The notes: generated by a model not told the origin, from the letters alone. Positions 26,501 through 41,092 are shown, numbered from the stretch's first letter. The stretch is 64,000 bases of DNA from Dicaeum eximium (GCA_013396995.1 VWZP01005834.1:797271-861270); one strand, 5' to 3'. Made by a program: numbers and translations.

Positions 26501-29295
26501 CATATAAGAAGGTCATATCAGAACTGAGGTGTTTGGCATTATTGGTTTGTGTGGTGCCATTTCAAATTTCACATGCACTCTGAAAAAATTATAAGGCTGA
26601 CTACTGATAATTAATATCAGAAAGATACTGATTTGTTTGGATTCCGTACTGAAAGAATAAGCACAATCATTCTTAGTTTACAATGAAAAGATAAGGCATT
26701 TGTTAATGTTTCAAGTAGTACTGGATAAATTCAGAGAATTAAAAGTAGAACCAGCTTTCATTTTTGAGTTAACATTTGGGACCCTTAAGTAAAGCTGATG
26801 ATGTTTCTGGACAAGAGAAAATCAATAGCATGCCACTTTTAGTATCTACTGAATGTTAGGTAGTTAATAATTTTAAAAAAGAGAGCTTGCTGCTACACTT
26901 ACAAGGTTTTCCCTTTTGTTAAGGAAGGAGACAGGTTCAGTTGCCTGAGTATTCCTTTGTTGGGTATTCCTTTGTATGCTCACTTTTAGTAAATTAAAAA
27001 TGGCTTTTCCTCAAATAAGAGGAACTGCCCTCAGACTACAGGGCAAGATTTTTTTGACAGCCTTACTATGAACTACCTGAAAGATAGGACCCTTTAAAAA
27101 AACAAAAAAAGTCTTTCAAAGGTGTTTTGCCTTAGTATTCTTTTGAGCAGCTCTTGAAGACAGAAAGGGAATTGTAGCAGCATCAGATGCAGGCAGAGAT
27201 GATTGTGCCTGCTCAAGGACTTGACCAGAATTTCTACTCAGGGGTTGCTCTTGAGGAATGAGCAGAAGAATATTGGGGAGTGTGTATCTTTACAGTTGTG
27301 CCTTGCGTAAATGAAAATTTTTTCTGTCTCCTGACCTGAGCTCAGATCTGGGATTTTTTTTTTGCTTCCAGGACATATAGCACAGATGGTGGAAACTAAT
27401 TGGGGTGGAGGGCAAAGCCTCTATGTGTTCTTGAAATCCTGTGCCTCTCTGGAGGTCGAGGGTGAAGTTGCTGAGGCACAGGCATCCTCGGGGCTAATGT
27501 GAGCGATGGCAGCCTCCCTGGGTTTGCCTGCTGTTCATGATACAAAGCTGAACGGCTGTAACAGCTGCCTGACACACTTCTATCTAACACACAGGACAAA
27601 TTTCTCCATCCCTCCATCTGACTCAGCCAACAGAAGTGCATGGGGGGGTCCTATATCGAGCCCTGCAGCAATCCCAGCAGATGCAGAAGCAGCATTCGGC
27701 ATGCGGATCAGCTTTGCTGTGCCGGGGTTCTTTTATATTGACTGCCTTTCTTGGGCTTGTATTTTACCAGTGTTGCTGCAAACAGAGCTCTGGCAAACTG
27801 CTTCCTTTCACCTTTTCCAAGTATCAGAGCTTTGGAGGGCAGGATGTCCTCAGAGATATGCAAATCATTTCCTTGTACTAGCCCTGTGCTCAGAGATGCA
27901 GCAATGTTTCCATGTGCCCTCCAACAGCTCATGCTGAGTTCTGTCTGTGCTGAAACTTGCACTGTAGCAGGCTGAGACTTGGTCTGGGAGCTTGGGGTTT
28001 GTTCCATCCCCAAGCCATTCCCATCCTTTTCTTCTTCCCAGAAGACAAGAAGTCACAGCTGGGCTTGTCTCACATTTGCATTTGTCCATAACCTTCATGC
28101 CAGTTCTCAGTCCCACTGTTACAGATGTGATTATACACAGTTTACAGCAGTAAATGACATAGGGACATGCTAATCAAAGCTTTTGTGGACCCTCATAATG
28201 TAATTTGTGTTGTGTTTCTTTCACTGTACCACCAGTCAGCATTGGTCTTGTTCAGTCTTAAGTTCTCCATTTGCAGGTACGCTGTGTTGCACCCAAACCT
28301 TTTGTTTTCTCTGTAGTCTTCTTGAGTTTCTTCCCCTCCCACTGCTTCTCCAGTTGCCCCATTAAACAGCAGGAAGCCACAGGTGAATCCCTATGGGTGT
28401 TTGCTGCACTAAAAAAGATCCTAAAAATATCTCTCCTTCGGCCCAAGAGGCAGCAACTAAGCTGCACTGTCGGGTGGCAGGAACCCCCAAAGCAGTGACG
28501 TAGATGCACAGCATGTGCAATTTAAAATGGTCATTTCATATGTGACCATCAGATCAGGCTGACATCAGGAAATGGGATGTTAAAGGCTTTTTAGTGGGCA
28601 CATGAAGTAGCATGAGGATTAAGCTGACACTCTCTCATGTTTGTGCACAGAGGTGGCCTTTCTGCTGTATCACATTTATGGGTCTTAGAGAGAACCATCC
28701 TATAACAGGATTCTCCATGAGTTATGTCCATCTACATTTAAATGACAAAGGACATGTCCACTTGTACAGTAATTAAATTTTAATAAAATAAGAATAATTT
28801 CTATAATTTAAGTCTATGCTATAACTGAGCAGGGTAACTATTCCTCACACAGCCTCAATACATTATATGTTTTATGCATGAGCTCAGAATTCTCTGCAAG
28901 ATGCTGAAATCAACATTACATGTTGGGGATGTGGATACATATTTTAGACACTGAGTTTGAAAATTGTGGTTTGTGGAAATTTATGCAAAAATATTGCCAA
29001 AATAAGCATTGAAAACCTAATTTCAATATGCAGCTGCTTGTAAGCATGGTAATTAAGATATATTGGGTAAATTTACTACATCTGTTCTCACCCACAGAAG
29101 TTGCAGATTTCAGATGTAGACTCACCAGAGCTTTAAACTCCAGCCAGGACCCAGGAGAAAGCTGTCTGGGAGAGCAGGTCTGCTTAGCCTGGTCTTGTCT
29201 CCACTGCTCAGAGCTTTGATGGGGGGAATGTTGTTGGGATTGCCCAGCTCCCACCTCTTGAAAACATTTTTCATAAATGAATTCACAGTCTTGCA

Positions 29296-29317
29296 GGGAG
29301 GGAGAGAGAGAGAGAGT
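29296..29317. repeat. (GA)n-rich microsatellite
   Basis: GGGAGGGAGAGAGAGAGAG-type purine run, about 210 bases upstream of exon 5. Confidence 0.9.
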
Positions 29318-29529
29318 CAATCATCACCTTATCTGGATAAAGAGACCAAAGTGGGGGTTTAGACATTTTTCTTGTCAGGAATCAATCAGTGTCGACTTTA
29401 CATGCCATCACCAGTCACTCACTGCTCTAAATGCTGTGTTTGCCCTCTGCAGCACGAAATCCATACTTCTTCTAGCTTGCTGCTCCTCTGAAATAAATCA
29501 ACAGGTTTTACCTCTACTTTTTCCTCCAG

Positions 29530-29737
29530 CTGGGGTGATGCTGGTCCCTGAAAGGAAGACAGAGGATGGATTTGAGGAGCACTTCGGCTTGAACTACTTG
29601 GGACACTTCCTGTTGACTAACCTCCTCTTGGATACGCTGAAGCAATCAGGAACGCACAGTCACAGCGCTAGGATCATCACTGTCTCATCAGCCACCCATT
29701 ATGTAGGCAAATTGCACCTAAACGACTTACAAAGCAG
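29530..29737 (+). CDS. DHRSX: DHRSX exon 5 (internal coding exon, NNAG completion and catalytic-Ser strand)
   Basis: This 208-bp exon follows the acceptor TTTTTCCTCCAG and ends at the donor GCAG|GTACC. Its first two bases complete Ala, giving A-GVMLVPERK, so with the previous exon it restores the SDR motif NNAG. The segment EEHFGLNYLGHFLLTNLLL follows; its Asn (codon 29592-29594) is at the place of the catalytic-tetrad Asn of SDRs. The strand RIITVSSATHYV (VSS codons 29682-29690) supplies the catalytic Ser. The exon ends in the DLQS region with two bases of an Arg codon (phase 2), completed by the next exon. Residue order and spacing match DHRSX, including the DGFEEHFGLNYLGHF stretch remembered from human. 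An open frame continues upstream of the acceptor, but that stretch has no SDR similarity and is intron. No frameshift or stop is seen. Confidence 0.96.
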
Positions 29738-32378
29738 GTACCATCCCTTTTTGGAATTCACTGATCTATAGCAGTCTTGTGCAGATTAAACTACAAGAGA
29801 ATTGTTACTGACTACTGAATGAGGTGGGGTTTCATTGCGTTTTTCCTTTTTTTAAAACACAATTTATGGTGCTTCTCGAGCACTTGCATAATAAATTTAA
29901 CATTTGATCAAAGCTTGCAGCCTTGAGCCAAAGGTACAAATAATTTATAAATTCTGAACGGCGTCCTTTATTCTGGACTTTGAAAACCTCACTTTGCTTT
30001 CTCATGCTTATACTGCGGTGATGCTTGTGGTGCATGCAGCGCCTGGACTCGCCACAACCTAATCAGGGAGAGACGCTCCATAACCGGGATGTTTTGAAAT
30101 GGCTTTCATTTCACCTCCTGCTTTCATTTAGGAAAACTGTGGATGAGTGTCTGTGGGATATTTCTAACATTAGGAAGACATCAAATGATGCAGTAAATGT
30201 CTCTGGTATCATACAGGAACTGTGTAGAGTGGTTTAGTTAGTGGAGGAACAGGATAGGATAACTGAGATAAATTTTAAAATTTTGCCGTGCAGTCATGCA
30301 TGGGAATTACATGCTTACTAACAGGCTCAAGCAGAGCCTGCCTTCTCGTGGGCTCCAGAGAGCTTCTGCCTGCTGCATGGAGCCAGGCTCACTTCTGTGT
30401 CATTTCCATGAAAATCTGTCTCCATCCTTTGACAGGGACGTCAGCAGATCAGAGGTACCTGGCCCAAGGTTTCATTTCCGAACAAAGACTAAAATTAGAG
30501 GGCTGGGCTGTTTCCACTGCAGACATTTTACATATGAATGCTGCATTAGGCACGTCAAACTTCTGATTATATATTATGGCATCGGTTTTATTACAAGCCA
30601 TTGTTTAAACCTCTGCAGGGTAGTCACAATTTAATCTCTTGCTTGTAAAACAACCACAGGAAATTACCTTTACTCTTCACTTGATGAATGTAGTCATTGT
30701 TTCTGATGGGCATGTGCTGGATGGCACCATGCAAGGGGGCTAAGGGGATTAGTATTTCTTTGGGCCAAAGTGTGGAATGCAGAATTAAATGTGACTGTTC
30801 TGTGTCTCTAGATAACAGTAGTTTCCTTGATTATAGCAAGGCCTTGTACTGTGCCTCTTTAATTTAGGATCACCCCTATCTTTGATTATTCATTATTAAC
30901 TCATATTTTAAAGGAACCAGAAATGTTTCGGTTTGGAAAGTTATGGTTGAGCAAGAACATGTCCAGTCTGACATAAAGGATAATAATATACCAGTGAGAT
31001 TTACCTGCAGCTTTTGTGTCTTTTACCTTTCAACATTATTGATGTAAGAAGGGCCCTAAAGGATGACAGACTCTGACTGATTTTGCCTGCTCATTCCCAC
31101 ACAGATGCTCTGAATCACTCAGGGGCAGCAGTGGTGCCTGCACATATGCACACTGGTGAAACCCAGAATGGGCTGTAAATTCAGGTCCAAACCTTTCCTT
31201 GGTTCAGGCGTAAAAAGATGCTCCTGGATTTATTTTTTTAGCCTACTTTTTTTTTTTTTTATGCCTACTCCATGGGGCCCTGGAGATGCCTTGTGATTCA
31301 GAACAACATTCAGGAGATTTAATGGATGTGGTAAAGACACCCATGGTAAACAGTTTCCCGGTGATGCCATGTCTCATTTTTGCTGCTTGTGTGAATGGGA
31401 AATAATTCCAAAAAATTTTCCAGTCTTTTTTTTTTTTCTCTTTTTTATTTTGAGTTGCACCAGTTGTCCATAATTCATTTTACAATTTGGGTGTATGTTC
31501 CCTGGTTGGCTGGTAGTCCTAACCTAGCAGGAAAGCAGTGAAAACCATCTGGAGTCATTATTGGAGAAAGGGGGTCTGTACTCTCTGCTGGGGAAATTAC
31601 TGCTGGCAGCAGGCTGAATTGTTTACCATACTCTTGTCCCATTTTTCCTAGATGCTAGTTGGGCTAGTGTCCTGACTAGAGGTGAGTGACAGTACTGGAG
31701 TAGGGATTCATCCATCAAGCATGGCAAGAAGGAAAGGCAGAAGACTTGGCTTGACTTAAAGGAGACAGTAAACTGAGGTTCAGTTCTCTGCTTTACCACA
31801 GACTTTTCTGTGGAATCCTTCTCCCACCCAGGAGACTCTGGGTTGGCAGTCACATTTGTGGCCATTTCTCCTCATTACTTGTACTTGCTGCTGAGAGATC
31901 TGATCTGAAACCAGATATCATCCTTATCAGTGACCATAGGGCAACAAATAATTGTTGGAAGGCCTGTCCCATGAATGGTGTTAAATGAAGCTGGTGTTAC
32001 TGTCCTCCATGTTTCCTCTTTGGTTTTTTTTTCTGCCATTTTACCAACCTGATTTATTTCAGGTTGCTCTGATTAGCTCTTTTCAGTGGGATGGTTAATT
32101 TAATTTTGTCTTTTTGCATTTTACATTTTTTTCCTTCCTTTGTTGTCTCTTTCTTCATGCTTGCCTGCTTCTTCATCTGTGTCTTTTGAGCTTTTTTTGT
32201 TTTAATTGCCTTTTCCCTCCTTATTTCATATTTTTTTCTTTCTTTGAGAGGCTGTCTTATTTCTACCCACCAGTTTATCTCCTCCTCTCCATTTATCTTC
32301 TTCTTATCTTCTCCCCCTAGCCCCTCTCCTATCTCTTCCCTATGAATGCCAGTTATCCCCGTTCCTGCCCCTCCTCTT

Positions 32379-32392
32379 CACACACACACACC
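32379..32392. repeat. Short (CA)n microsatellite
   Basis: Seven dinucleotide units, CACACACACACACC-like. Confidence 0.85.
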
Positions 32393-35300
32393 AGTGGAAG
32401 AGACATGGCATGGGTACATCAAGGCAGGATAGAGCTTGTTCCAAACAGGCAGGGCACAGCTTGTTTCATGTGTGTTATTGAAAATGCAAACGCACACGCA
32501 CAAGAGCACTGACTGTTCTCCCAGTTCTTTTGCTGAAGGATATATGTGAAGAACATCAAACACCTTTGTGGTCTTTTAGATCCAGACCATTTTCAACAGC
32601 AATCACATGAGTCGACAAGGGCATCCCTAAGGCAAATAATTCTCCTTCATCCCTACTTTGAACATGACTGTTTTCAGGGAGGTGAAAGTTTGAGAGAAAC
32701 ACAACCTATCTGCAAGCATTTCCACAGAGGTGATTTCAGCAGTTGCATGCAGAGGGTAGTACACTGTGTGCTCCAGCAGCACAGCTAGCATGGCCTTCTT
32801 TCCTCTTTTGCCTGCCTTAAATAATACTTTCTAAAGTGAGAGGAGAAAAAAAGTATGGTCATGAGAGAATATGGCTGGCTGGTTTTAGCAAAAGCTTGAA
32901 GAATAATGTACCATCCACTTGGGTTGAGATAGGCTTGAGCACTGCACTGGAGTCCATGGTACTCTTTCAAGGCTGAGGTATAGGACATTCCTTTGAGTGC
33001 TATACCTACCAAAGTAAGAAGGTATTTTTAGGAAAATAAAGAACAAAAGACCATATTCTCTTTCCCAGGCTGTGGATCAAACTTGAATACGCTCCTTTCC
33101 CAGGGGTTAGCATCTTTGTGTGTTCTGTCTAGCTTTTTCTCCATGACTAACTATTCCTTTCATCATCCTCTCTTTTTGCATACCAAATGGGCCCTGTAAT
33201 GCTGTGAATCACAGATCTGTGAGCTCCCCAGCCACAGTAACACAGCTCCTTTTCTGGTTCACATCTCTTGTATATTCAAGAACAGTTAGTCACACTTTTC
33301 TGCTCCCTTTCCTCTGGTCTCCAACTGTAGAAGGAGCTGATTTTTTTTGAAACTCTTCAAGCTGAATATAATATATTAGATATAATTTCTGCATTTTTCC
33401 TGTAGCCCTAGTGCATGAATCATGTCAGAGACAATAGAAGTTAAATGAAAAGAATTGCAAAATTCCCAGCTGCCACATGTGTGTCCTAGCTGGTGTAAAA
33501 TGGGATAAACAGCTCTCCCCTAGACTTGGGAAGATTCTGGAGAGACCAGGCAGCTCCAGTTCATCTCCTCTGTTAGGCAGTTCATAAAGAACTGTAACAG
33601 GAAGTGTTAGGTACTGATGGGAAAATCTGTCTAGCAAAGTGTCTGGAGAACTCCTGTTCTTGGATGAGGGGTATCCTTCATCTTATCTTCTTCTGTGTAT
33701 GTGATGTTTGTTGGTTAAAAAAGTTGTGTTAAGTTTGGGCAGATAGTTGAGGATTTTTTCCATCAGCGTTATTGAAATTTTGGAAAATATTTTCCATGAA
33801 TAGAAATTGAAAGTTAAGATATTGAATTACTTTTGGAAAATATTTATCCATTTTTGAAACTAAAACATTTACTTTCAGTGTTCTAAATTTTTTTATAATT
33901 TATTTGTAATTATCCCTATGAGTACATTGGTGTTCAGATTTTGAAGTATAACAATAAAACTGAAACTCCCAACCTTTAATTTCTAAACCATCCTTTTCAA
34001 GTATCTCCATCAGTTTCAAATTACTTTTTCTTTTATCTCTTTTTTTTTTAAGCTGGAATTTGTGTAAAATAGATTTTTTTTTTTTACTAAGAATGGTTTG
34101 ATTAGTCAACATTTTTTCCAAGGAAACAAGGAAAGGCTTCTATTTTTTAAATGCCCAATTATTTCCTTCAGTGCCTTTTCATGATTGATCTGTCAATTAA
34201 ATTATCTTAATTCTCCGTGATTGGAAGAATTGGAAGTATAAAACCTTAAATTCAAGCAAAACCAAACATGAAGCTGGTGTAGCATAGTAGTAGCATGTCT
34301 ATTTTTCTATATAATAAAGGAAAATTTGTAAAAGGAAGTAGAAGAGATTTTCATTATTACCCCTTCTTTGTAAATCCAATTTGGTTGGCACAGAAGTCTT
34401 TCATAATAATGTATAAAGAGCTGTGTCACTGGACTGTTGTTCAATAAAATGCTGAAAAAAAATACAGAAATAGTAAGCATAAAAGACTGTTCTAGATCAT
34501 TAGATAGATACATATCAACATAGGTTTTATTTAACTCATGGAATGTATGGTTTTGTTTGAGTTTTGCTGTTTAAGCAGCTTCTCCACGATGTCTTCTATT
34601 GCATGTTCTGGTTCTATTTGCAAGATAAATCATGTTGCCTTGACAGGACCAAATGCCAACTGCAGTACAGTGCTTTATCCATTCAGACATGTCCTTTCTG
34701 CAGCAGGTTATCGAGTTTTCCTGTATAGAGTTAGATGATAAGTATTTAAATGCTTACTGCGCACACATAAGTCCTTCTTTGCCAAATACTTCCTGTATAA
34801 ATGCAAAAGGATTTGCAGCTTTGCAAAATGATCCCTTGTGTTTGCAGTGATTAGCATTAATTGCAAAAATTGACTGGCCTGGAAAATGAGTGTACTGGGG
34901 AAAGCACAGATCTCAAATTCTGTAAGTTAATTTTAAAATAAATGGGCTACTGTATCAGCAGACCAATTCATCAATTCAAAGAAAGAGTTCTAGCTTAAAT
35001 GCATCGCGTGTTTTATCCATTCTTGTCCATTCCTGCAACCAATAACAAAAAAAAAAATTTGAGTCAGGATGCCAACTTCAGAAAGCTTTTATTTTATGTT
35101 TATCAATGTATTTTCATTCTGTCTAATCAAGATGCTTTTAGGGTTGATTGACTTCTGGAGAACAACATAGTGTAACACTGATACCACAAAGGTAATGTCA
35201 GACTTATATGTATTTGGGAATATTAAGTGTAGCTACTTTGTTGTCACAATGTTAAATTCCTTTTTGTCTAAATAAATTAATGTTCTTAACAAAGGATTGT

Positions 35301-36472
35301 TAATAATGGTTCTTGGTTTAATAGGACATGGTGTTCCTGAACTATTTCAAAATGGCAGCATGCTGGGAAGTATGTGAGATGTGGGTGCTCCTGCTGCCCA
35401 GCCTCTCCCTGCACCATGGGTTGGGTGGGAGAAGCCAGCTCTGTGTGGCATTCAGGACAGTGGTTCTCACAGATGTGCTGTTTTCCAGAGAGGCAAGACA
35501 GCTCTGTGGTAATTTGTAAGTTCATGTATTGCATTCATGTGATAGAGAGGGCAGAAGGGACGTGGAGACCTGGGAGCAGAGAGAGAGCTTGTTGCCCTTG
35601 AGAGGGGAAGGTTAGTTTAACATCTTAGTGAATGAACCTTAAAAGCTTTGGATTCTGGTCCTGGGTGGTTATTCCAATGTTTTAAGCATTTCTCTCAATT
35701 GCCTTAACTACCACCATCCTCCCAGTATCTTGTCAGTGGAGTTGCCCTTTGGGCTGCCTAGCATGGCTGGCAAAGGCTGGTGCACGTTCCTGTAAATCCC
35801 TGGAAAAATGTGTTAAGAGATATGGTCAAAATTATCAGCTCACCTTGCAGAAAGCCCCTCCAGGTTCAGCCTTGCTGTTCCTCCTGGTTCTTCATAGCCA
35901 TACATTCCATGCCTTGCCACAAGCATTAAGGATTATGAGGTATTGTGCAGGGAGCTGAAGGCAGATTTCTGCCTCTGTGATTTGTTAACTCTTAACCTTT
36001 TCTCTATTCCTCATCCTAAACCTCTTTTTCAGAGAAGGAGAACTTGATCTGTTCAAAAGCAGACCAAGGAATAGAAACTCACAACTGTGAGGAAAAATTG
36101 GTCTTTTGATTAAATCAAGTTCTTGATAAAAAAAAGTGTTGTGAAAACTATGCTTTCTAAGTAAAGTGAATCTCTGTAAACATAAAATATTTTAGCCCCC
36201 AGGAGTTTTAATGCTGCCAGAATGTCTGATACAGTTGTAGCTTTATTGCTCCATTTCTTCTGTTCTCATTATGTGTTGGGTGCTGTGGTAGCCCAGCCTT
36301 TCTTGCCATGGGAGGTGGAGAGGGGCTGTACACAGCAAAAATCTCAGCTTCCGAAGAGGGACAGAGACTGAGGAGCACTGTGGCTCACAGTAGCTTTGGA
36401 GGATGCTCAAGAGCTTTTAACAGTGATGTTAAAGGAGTGGTGGGCATGTTCAGTACCTGAATCACCACAAAA

Positions 36473-36492
36473 AATCAATCAATCAATCAATC
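36473..36492. repeat. (AATC)5 microsatellite
   Basis: Five perfect AATC units. Confidence 0.95.
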
Positions 36493-39400
36493 TGTCAAAG
36501 CAGCAGTTTCTTTAGATTCTTTTTTCTTTGAGGGCTGGGGCAGGGCAGTGACTGTGTTGGTTTTTCAGGACATGAAACTTCTTGTCATTTCCTGGAAAGT
36601 TAAACCTGCCATATTTCAGTAGGTTCTGGCATGTCTGCAAGTGTAAGAGGTCTTAAGCATTCTGTTCCCAGGCCATGCCATGCCCCTCCTTATGAAATGC
36701 TTAGTTTTCCATTACAGATCCCTGTTTACAGTATTCCAGGGTGACACAATGTTGTGAAATCTATAAAGCAAACCCCAAAACTCAGGTCTAAGGCCAAATG
36801 GTGCAGAAAGAGATTGCTGACGCTGTCATTTATGGTACTTAGAAATAAACACTTTGCAATGCTGGCTGTGAACTGCTTTGTATCTTACTCCTTTCTTGTA
36901 GGTTTTTGTGTTTTGCTGAAGCTGGCATTTTTATGTTCCTCAGATAAGACCCTCCCTCTTCACAGGCTCCCTTCATATTTAAATCTTATTTAAATCCCAC
37001 CTGATTTCTGACAGTGGATGATTGATGCTGTTGATGTGCAGTCTCGCAAGAACAAAAGCCTGTCATGCTGTGTCTGGACTGTGAGTCATTTCATGGATGC
37101 AGAAAACTTCCACATTTTAATTCCTCTGGTACCTGTTGGCATTCAGCTGCTTTTCTTCTGTAACCTAGGAAGGTCTTCCAACTGAGGAGAAGGCTTCTTG
37201 TGATGGCTTTTAACAAATAGCTGTCTTTTTTATGAGTTTGTTCCTTAACATATATACTGGGAGTTCGTCACTTTTATCGTTCAGATTGAAGCTGTGATGT
37301 TCATATTCTCACTACGTAAGAAAACTTCTAAAAAGCAGTAGTTGTTAAGTTGTTTCAACAAGCAAAAACTGATTTTCAAAAGCATGTTGTGCCAAACTTG
37401 CTAATTTTTTGTTATTTCTGTAAACAAAGATTGATGGCACAGCATTTTCTGCACAGTAGTTATAGATATCTCAAAGGAAAAATGATTTTGCAGGCACATT
37501 TCCTCTGGTAAGACAGACCAATCCTTCAGTGTAGCTAATATTTGCTCTTGCAGAACACATTCAGCCCCTCCTTACATCCAAGGCTGTACAATGGATTGAG
37601 CCCACCACAATTAAACCTTAAATTATCTTTGCATATTCACACATCAACATCTACTGTAAATCTGGCAACCACAGCTGGTGCACTGTGCTGGATCTGAAAT
37701 GGCAGCACCTCATTATGCTTATCCAGACCCTACAGTTCCTTTTGAGTCACAGAATGAAAAGCTCAGAACTTGAACCTAATCTGCAGAAGTCTGCACCAGC
37801 TTCAAGATGCTTTTAAAGAATATCTTGGATTATTCAAGTTATTGCTGGGGATTTTGTGGTCCTATGTGCATTCTAATGGAAGCAAAGAAACCATAAAATC
37901 CCCCATTGCTTCCTTCAATTTAAAAGCTCTATTGCAGGAGAGGTAGGAAGCTTTGCACAGGTCGGTGAAGTGTACCTCCCCCCATTTATAATCCTATAGA
38001 TAATCTTACAAGATGTCTACAATCTTCAATAACCTGAGATCCAGATTACCCAAGAGATGAAAAGATATGTGTCCATGTTGTTTCCCCATCCCTCAAAAGG
38101 GTCATGAAGACACAGAATATAGGTCTTGAAGGTGTGATCTTTTTCTTGGGTAAAGCAATGCAAACCCTGGCTTCCTTTTATATATTTACTCATTCATTTG
38201 TTTAATGGGGGTTTTTAATTGAATAAAGGGATACTATTATGCTCAAAGACCACTTCAAGTGTTAGCACATATTTAACACTGCATCAAATGCCCTGACTGT
38301 AGAAAAGTGGCAATTTATATAATTCTAAATAAAGACATATATTTCCTGGAAGAATGGAATTACAGTAATTATAACTTGAATTTGACATGGATAGTTAAAA
38401 TCATCCAAAACATTTGGAATTAATGCCAACTTTACACAAATAGAAAAATTTGACTTCTTTAAAGGTACTGATTCTGGTGAGACTTTGAGAAGATCAGCCT
38501 TTGAGTCCATGTTATGTGCATTTGAGAGCTGTGCTGAGCACACAGCAACTGAGCTGCACACAGCCACTCTCAGTAGATCAGAATAGCTCTCAGCATCTCA
38601 CCTCCTGCCATTAGGAGTAGGGATCAGCCAAATGAAAAATGATACTCTGATTCCATCTGGATGACAGTAACGCCCTGGATGACAAGCCCTGGCTTATCTT
38701 GCCTTTCATAAATGATTTTAAAATAAAGAAATTCTATTTTTCTTTACTAAATGTAGTCCTCAAGAGACAGTAAGTTAATTTTTGTTCCCTCTGCATTTCT
38801 CTAAGGCTATTAGAAGGGGCTAGTCACTGAATGCTATGTATTTATACAGTGAAGTGCTGGAAGCTGGAAGCATGGCTTTGAAAAAGAAACAAAAACCAAA
38901 ACACCACCCAGCTTCCAGCTTGTGGCTCCTGCTGCATCGAGGGTTGAGCACAAGTCAATGATCTGCTGAGATACTAGTTACTGAGACCATTGCCAACATT
39001 TTACCCATGAGAGACAGAGCATTTCCTAGCTCTGAGCTTTTATTTTTATACTCTAATTTTAGGGGAAAAAATGTTATTTTCTTACAGTTGAAAAATGGCA
39101 GACAAAGCCTGGATTTGTCCAGAGCTGTGTGTGAGCCACATGTGGAACCAAAAAGCTTGTTGCAAGAATAGGAATGAAAGGCAATATCTCTGCCACTGGC
39201 CTATGACTGCTTAAGTAAGCCCCATGCCACAAATAAAGACAGATAGGATTTGCTTTTTACCTCGTGTAGAACCACTAACTTCATGTATTGGTCTGGTAGC
39301 CTTTCTTTTGAACAAATTCATCACAGGGTCATGGGGGCTCTTCAGGTGTCCCTAATGCTGTGTTCCTTATTCATTCAAGGTTTATGCTTCAGCCACCTTA

Positions 39401-40388
39401 ACTGTTGTATGTGTACTGTCACAATTGATTTTTAAGGTTACACATATATGTGAAAGAAATGTACATGAGGAAGCACAGGAAAGATTGCTCAGGAGCACAC
39501 AAAATGCCCAGTCATGTACATGAGATGAGTGACTGTGCAAGAGCCTATAGTAGTAGTTGGTAACAGGATAGCTGCTGTACAAAACATAACAGCAACAACA
39601 TCTCAGAAGTAGATAAGTTAATACCTTAGATTTGAGGGTTTTTTTTACTAATGTATATGCTTCTTTCTTTCAATTGGTAAAATACTGGTTGTCAGTGGTG
39701 ATATACTTATTCTCATTTCTCCAGCTTGGTCTTTTCTCCTTGTCTGTATTTCTGTTTGGGGTCTTCTTTTGGTGTTGTTTGTTTGCTTGGTTGGTTGGGT
39801 TTTTTTTTTGAGAGAAAATCACAATTAATGAGACTCAGAAAATGTGCTCACAGGATAAATATATGTAGTACTGCCAGGAAACCTGCTTTAATCTAATAAA
39901 CAATATTTAGGACTCAAGCTTTTTCATAAGAGAAGAGAAAGAAACTGCTTATGATAACCAGTAAAGACATGTTTATTTTCCAATATATTTCTCTAGCTGC
40001 TTTAAAATAAGCTGCAAAATCTATCAAAACTTGAAAAATCTCATCCTGCATTCCCCGAAGAAAGAAAATTTAAGACTGTGAAAGCTTCATGAGTGTTTAA
40101 TAATAGACTTGACTAAGCAGTAGTGATGATGTATTGCAAGATTAATACATAAATCATTAGGAAGCTTTAGTCATTTTAATACAGCAAGCTTATGTTTTGC
40201 TTAATTCCCTGATTCATCCTAAGGCATATATTGAAATTTTGTGTGGCCTTTCATTAAAAAGCCCAGCATGTCAGCCACGTTTTGCATCCCTTGTCTTTTA
40301 ATGGAGCACATAGCAGCTGGGTTTTCTGCAGTTTGATGCTGGTGCACTCTGCCCTCCAGGTAAATTAACACACTGGAAATTGGGGAGC

Positions 40389-40421
40389 GAAAGGAGGGTG
40401 ACGGGTGAAAGGAGGATGACG
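40389..40421. repeat. 18-bp tandem repeat, two copies
   Basis: GAAAGGAGGGTGACG at 40389 recurs as GAAAGGAGGATGACG at 40407, with one mismatch and an 18-base offset. Confidence 0.9.
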
Positions 40422-41033
40422 TGCAAGACAATTGTGAAAGGTTCACATCAGGAAAGCTTCAGTGCTAGCACTGGCTGGGTTAAACTGATCTGTGCCTGTC
40501 AGGATGGTCACAGGTGCTCTGAGCCTTTTGCTGAAGCAAGCTGTGGTGGGGTACAGGGTGCTGTCAGTGAGTCCATGGTGTCTGTTGTGTGCGTGTGTAA
40601 CACGAAAGGAGCCCGCAGTGAGAGCAGAAAAGCTGAGAGCAGCAAGAGAGCCCCGTGCACAGGAGGGTGAAGGAAGTGATCTGTGCTGAGCAGCACAGCT
40701 TTCCCTGTTACTCAGTGGGTACCCTGACCTCACTTTATTAAATATGGGATCACTGGACATAAGTGGGAGATCACTGTAGAAAACAGACCAACTAAAGCCA
40801 ACCTGAGGACAAACAAGTAAGACTGCCAAGAGATGTGCTAAATATGAATCCAGTTTTCAAACTGGGATAGCAGCTGAGTTCATATTTAAACATCTAATTA
40901 GCCACTGCAGGCTTCAGTTTGAAATTTGGCTTCTTACTACTTTTTGAAAATACATTCCATAGGGAGACTGCTGCTGGAGACGGAACCATGGAGATAAGTG
41001 GCAAAATCAGCTAATCATCTTCTGGTGGAAAAG

Positions 41034-41092
41034 AAGAAGGGAAAAAAAANNNNNNAAAAAAAAACAAAAAAAAAAAAAAGACAGAAAAAAAA
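41034..41092. repeat. A-rich tract containing a 6-N gap
   Basis: Purine-rich GAAAAGAAGAAGG leads into A-runs split by six undetermined bases at 41050-41055. The true length of the tract is unknown. Confidence 0.9.

Larger units (their letters stand above)
16368..29529 (+). other. DHRSX intron 4 (about 13.2 kb)
   Basis: The intron is bounded by GTGAGT at 16368 and a T-rich acceptor ending CCTCCAG at 29529; both ends interrupt the Ala codon after one base. It holds the perfect 32-bp palindrome at 18313-18344, a long T-rich tract with one undetermined base near 18.6 kb, short direct repeats at 17.5 and 23.5 kb and a GA run at 29.3 kb. No transposon was confidently recognised. Open frames scattered through 22.5-28.5 kb have no family signature and overlap one another on both strands, as expected by chance. 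Confidence 0.85.

Noticed and set aside
27506..28116. Cluster of open frames of 74-143 codons on both strands in intron 4.
   Set aside because: They shadow one another across frames, carry no known motif and lack exon-like boundaries.
29277..29529. Open frame continuing upstream of exon 5 from an ATG at 29277.
   Set aside because: The upstream part is not SDR-like, includes a GA microsatellite, and ends at a good acceptor at 29529, so it is intron read-through.
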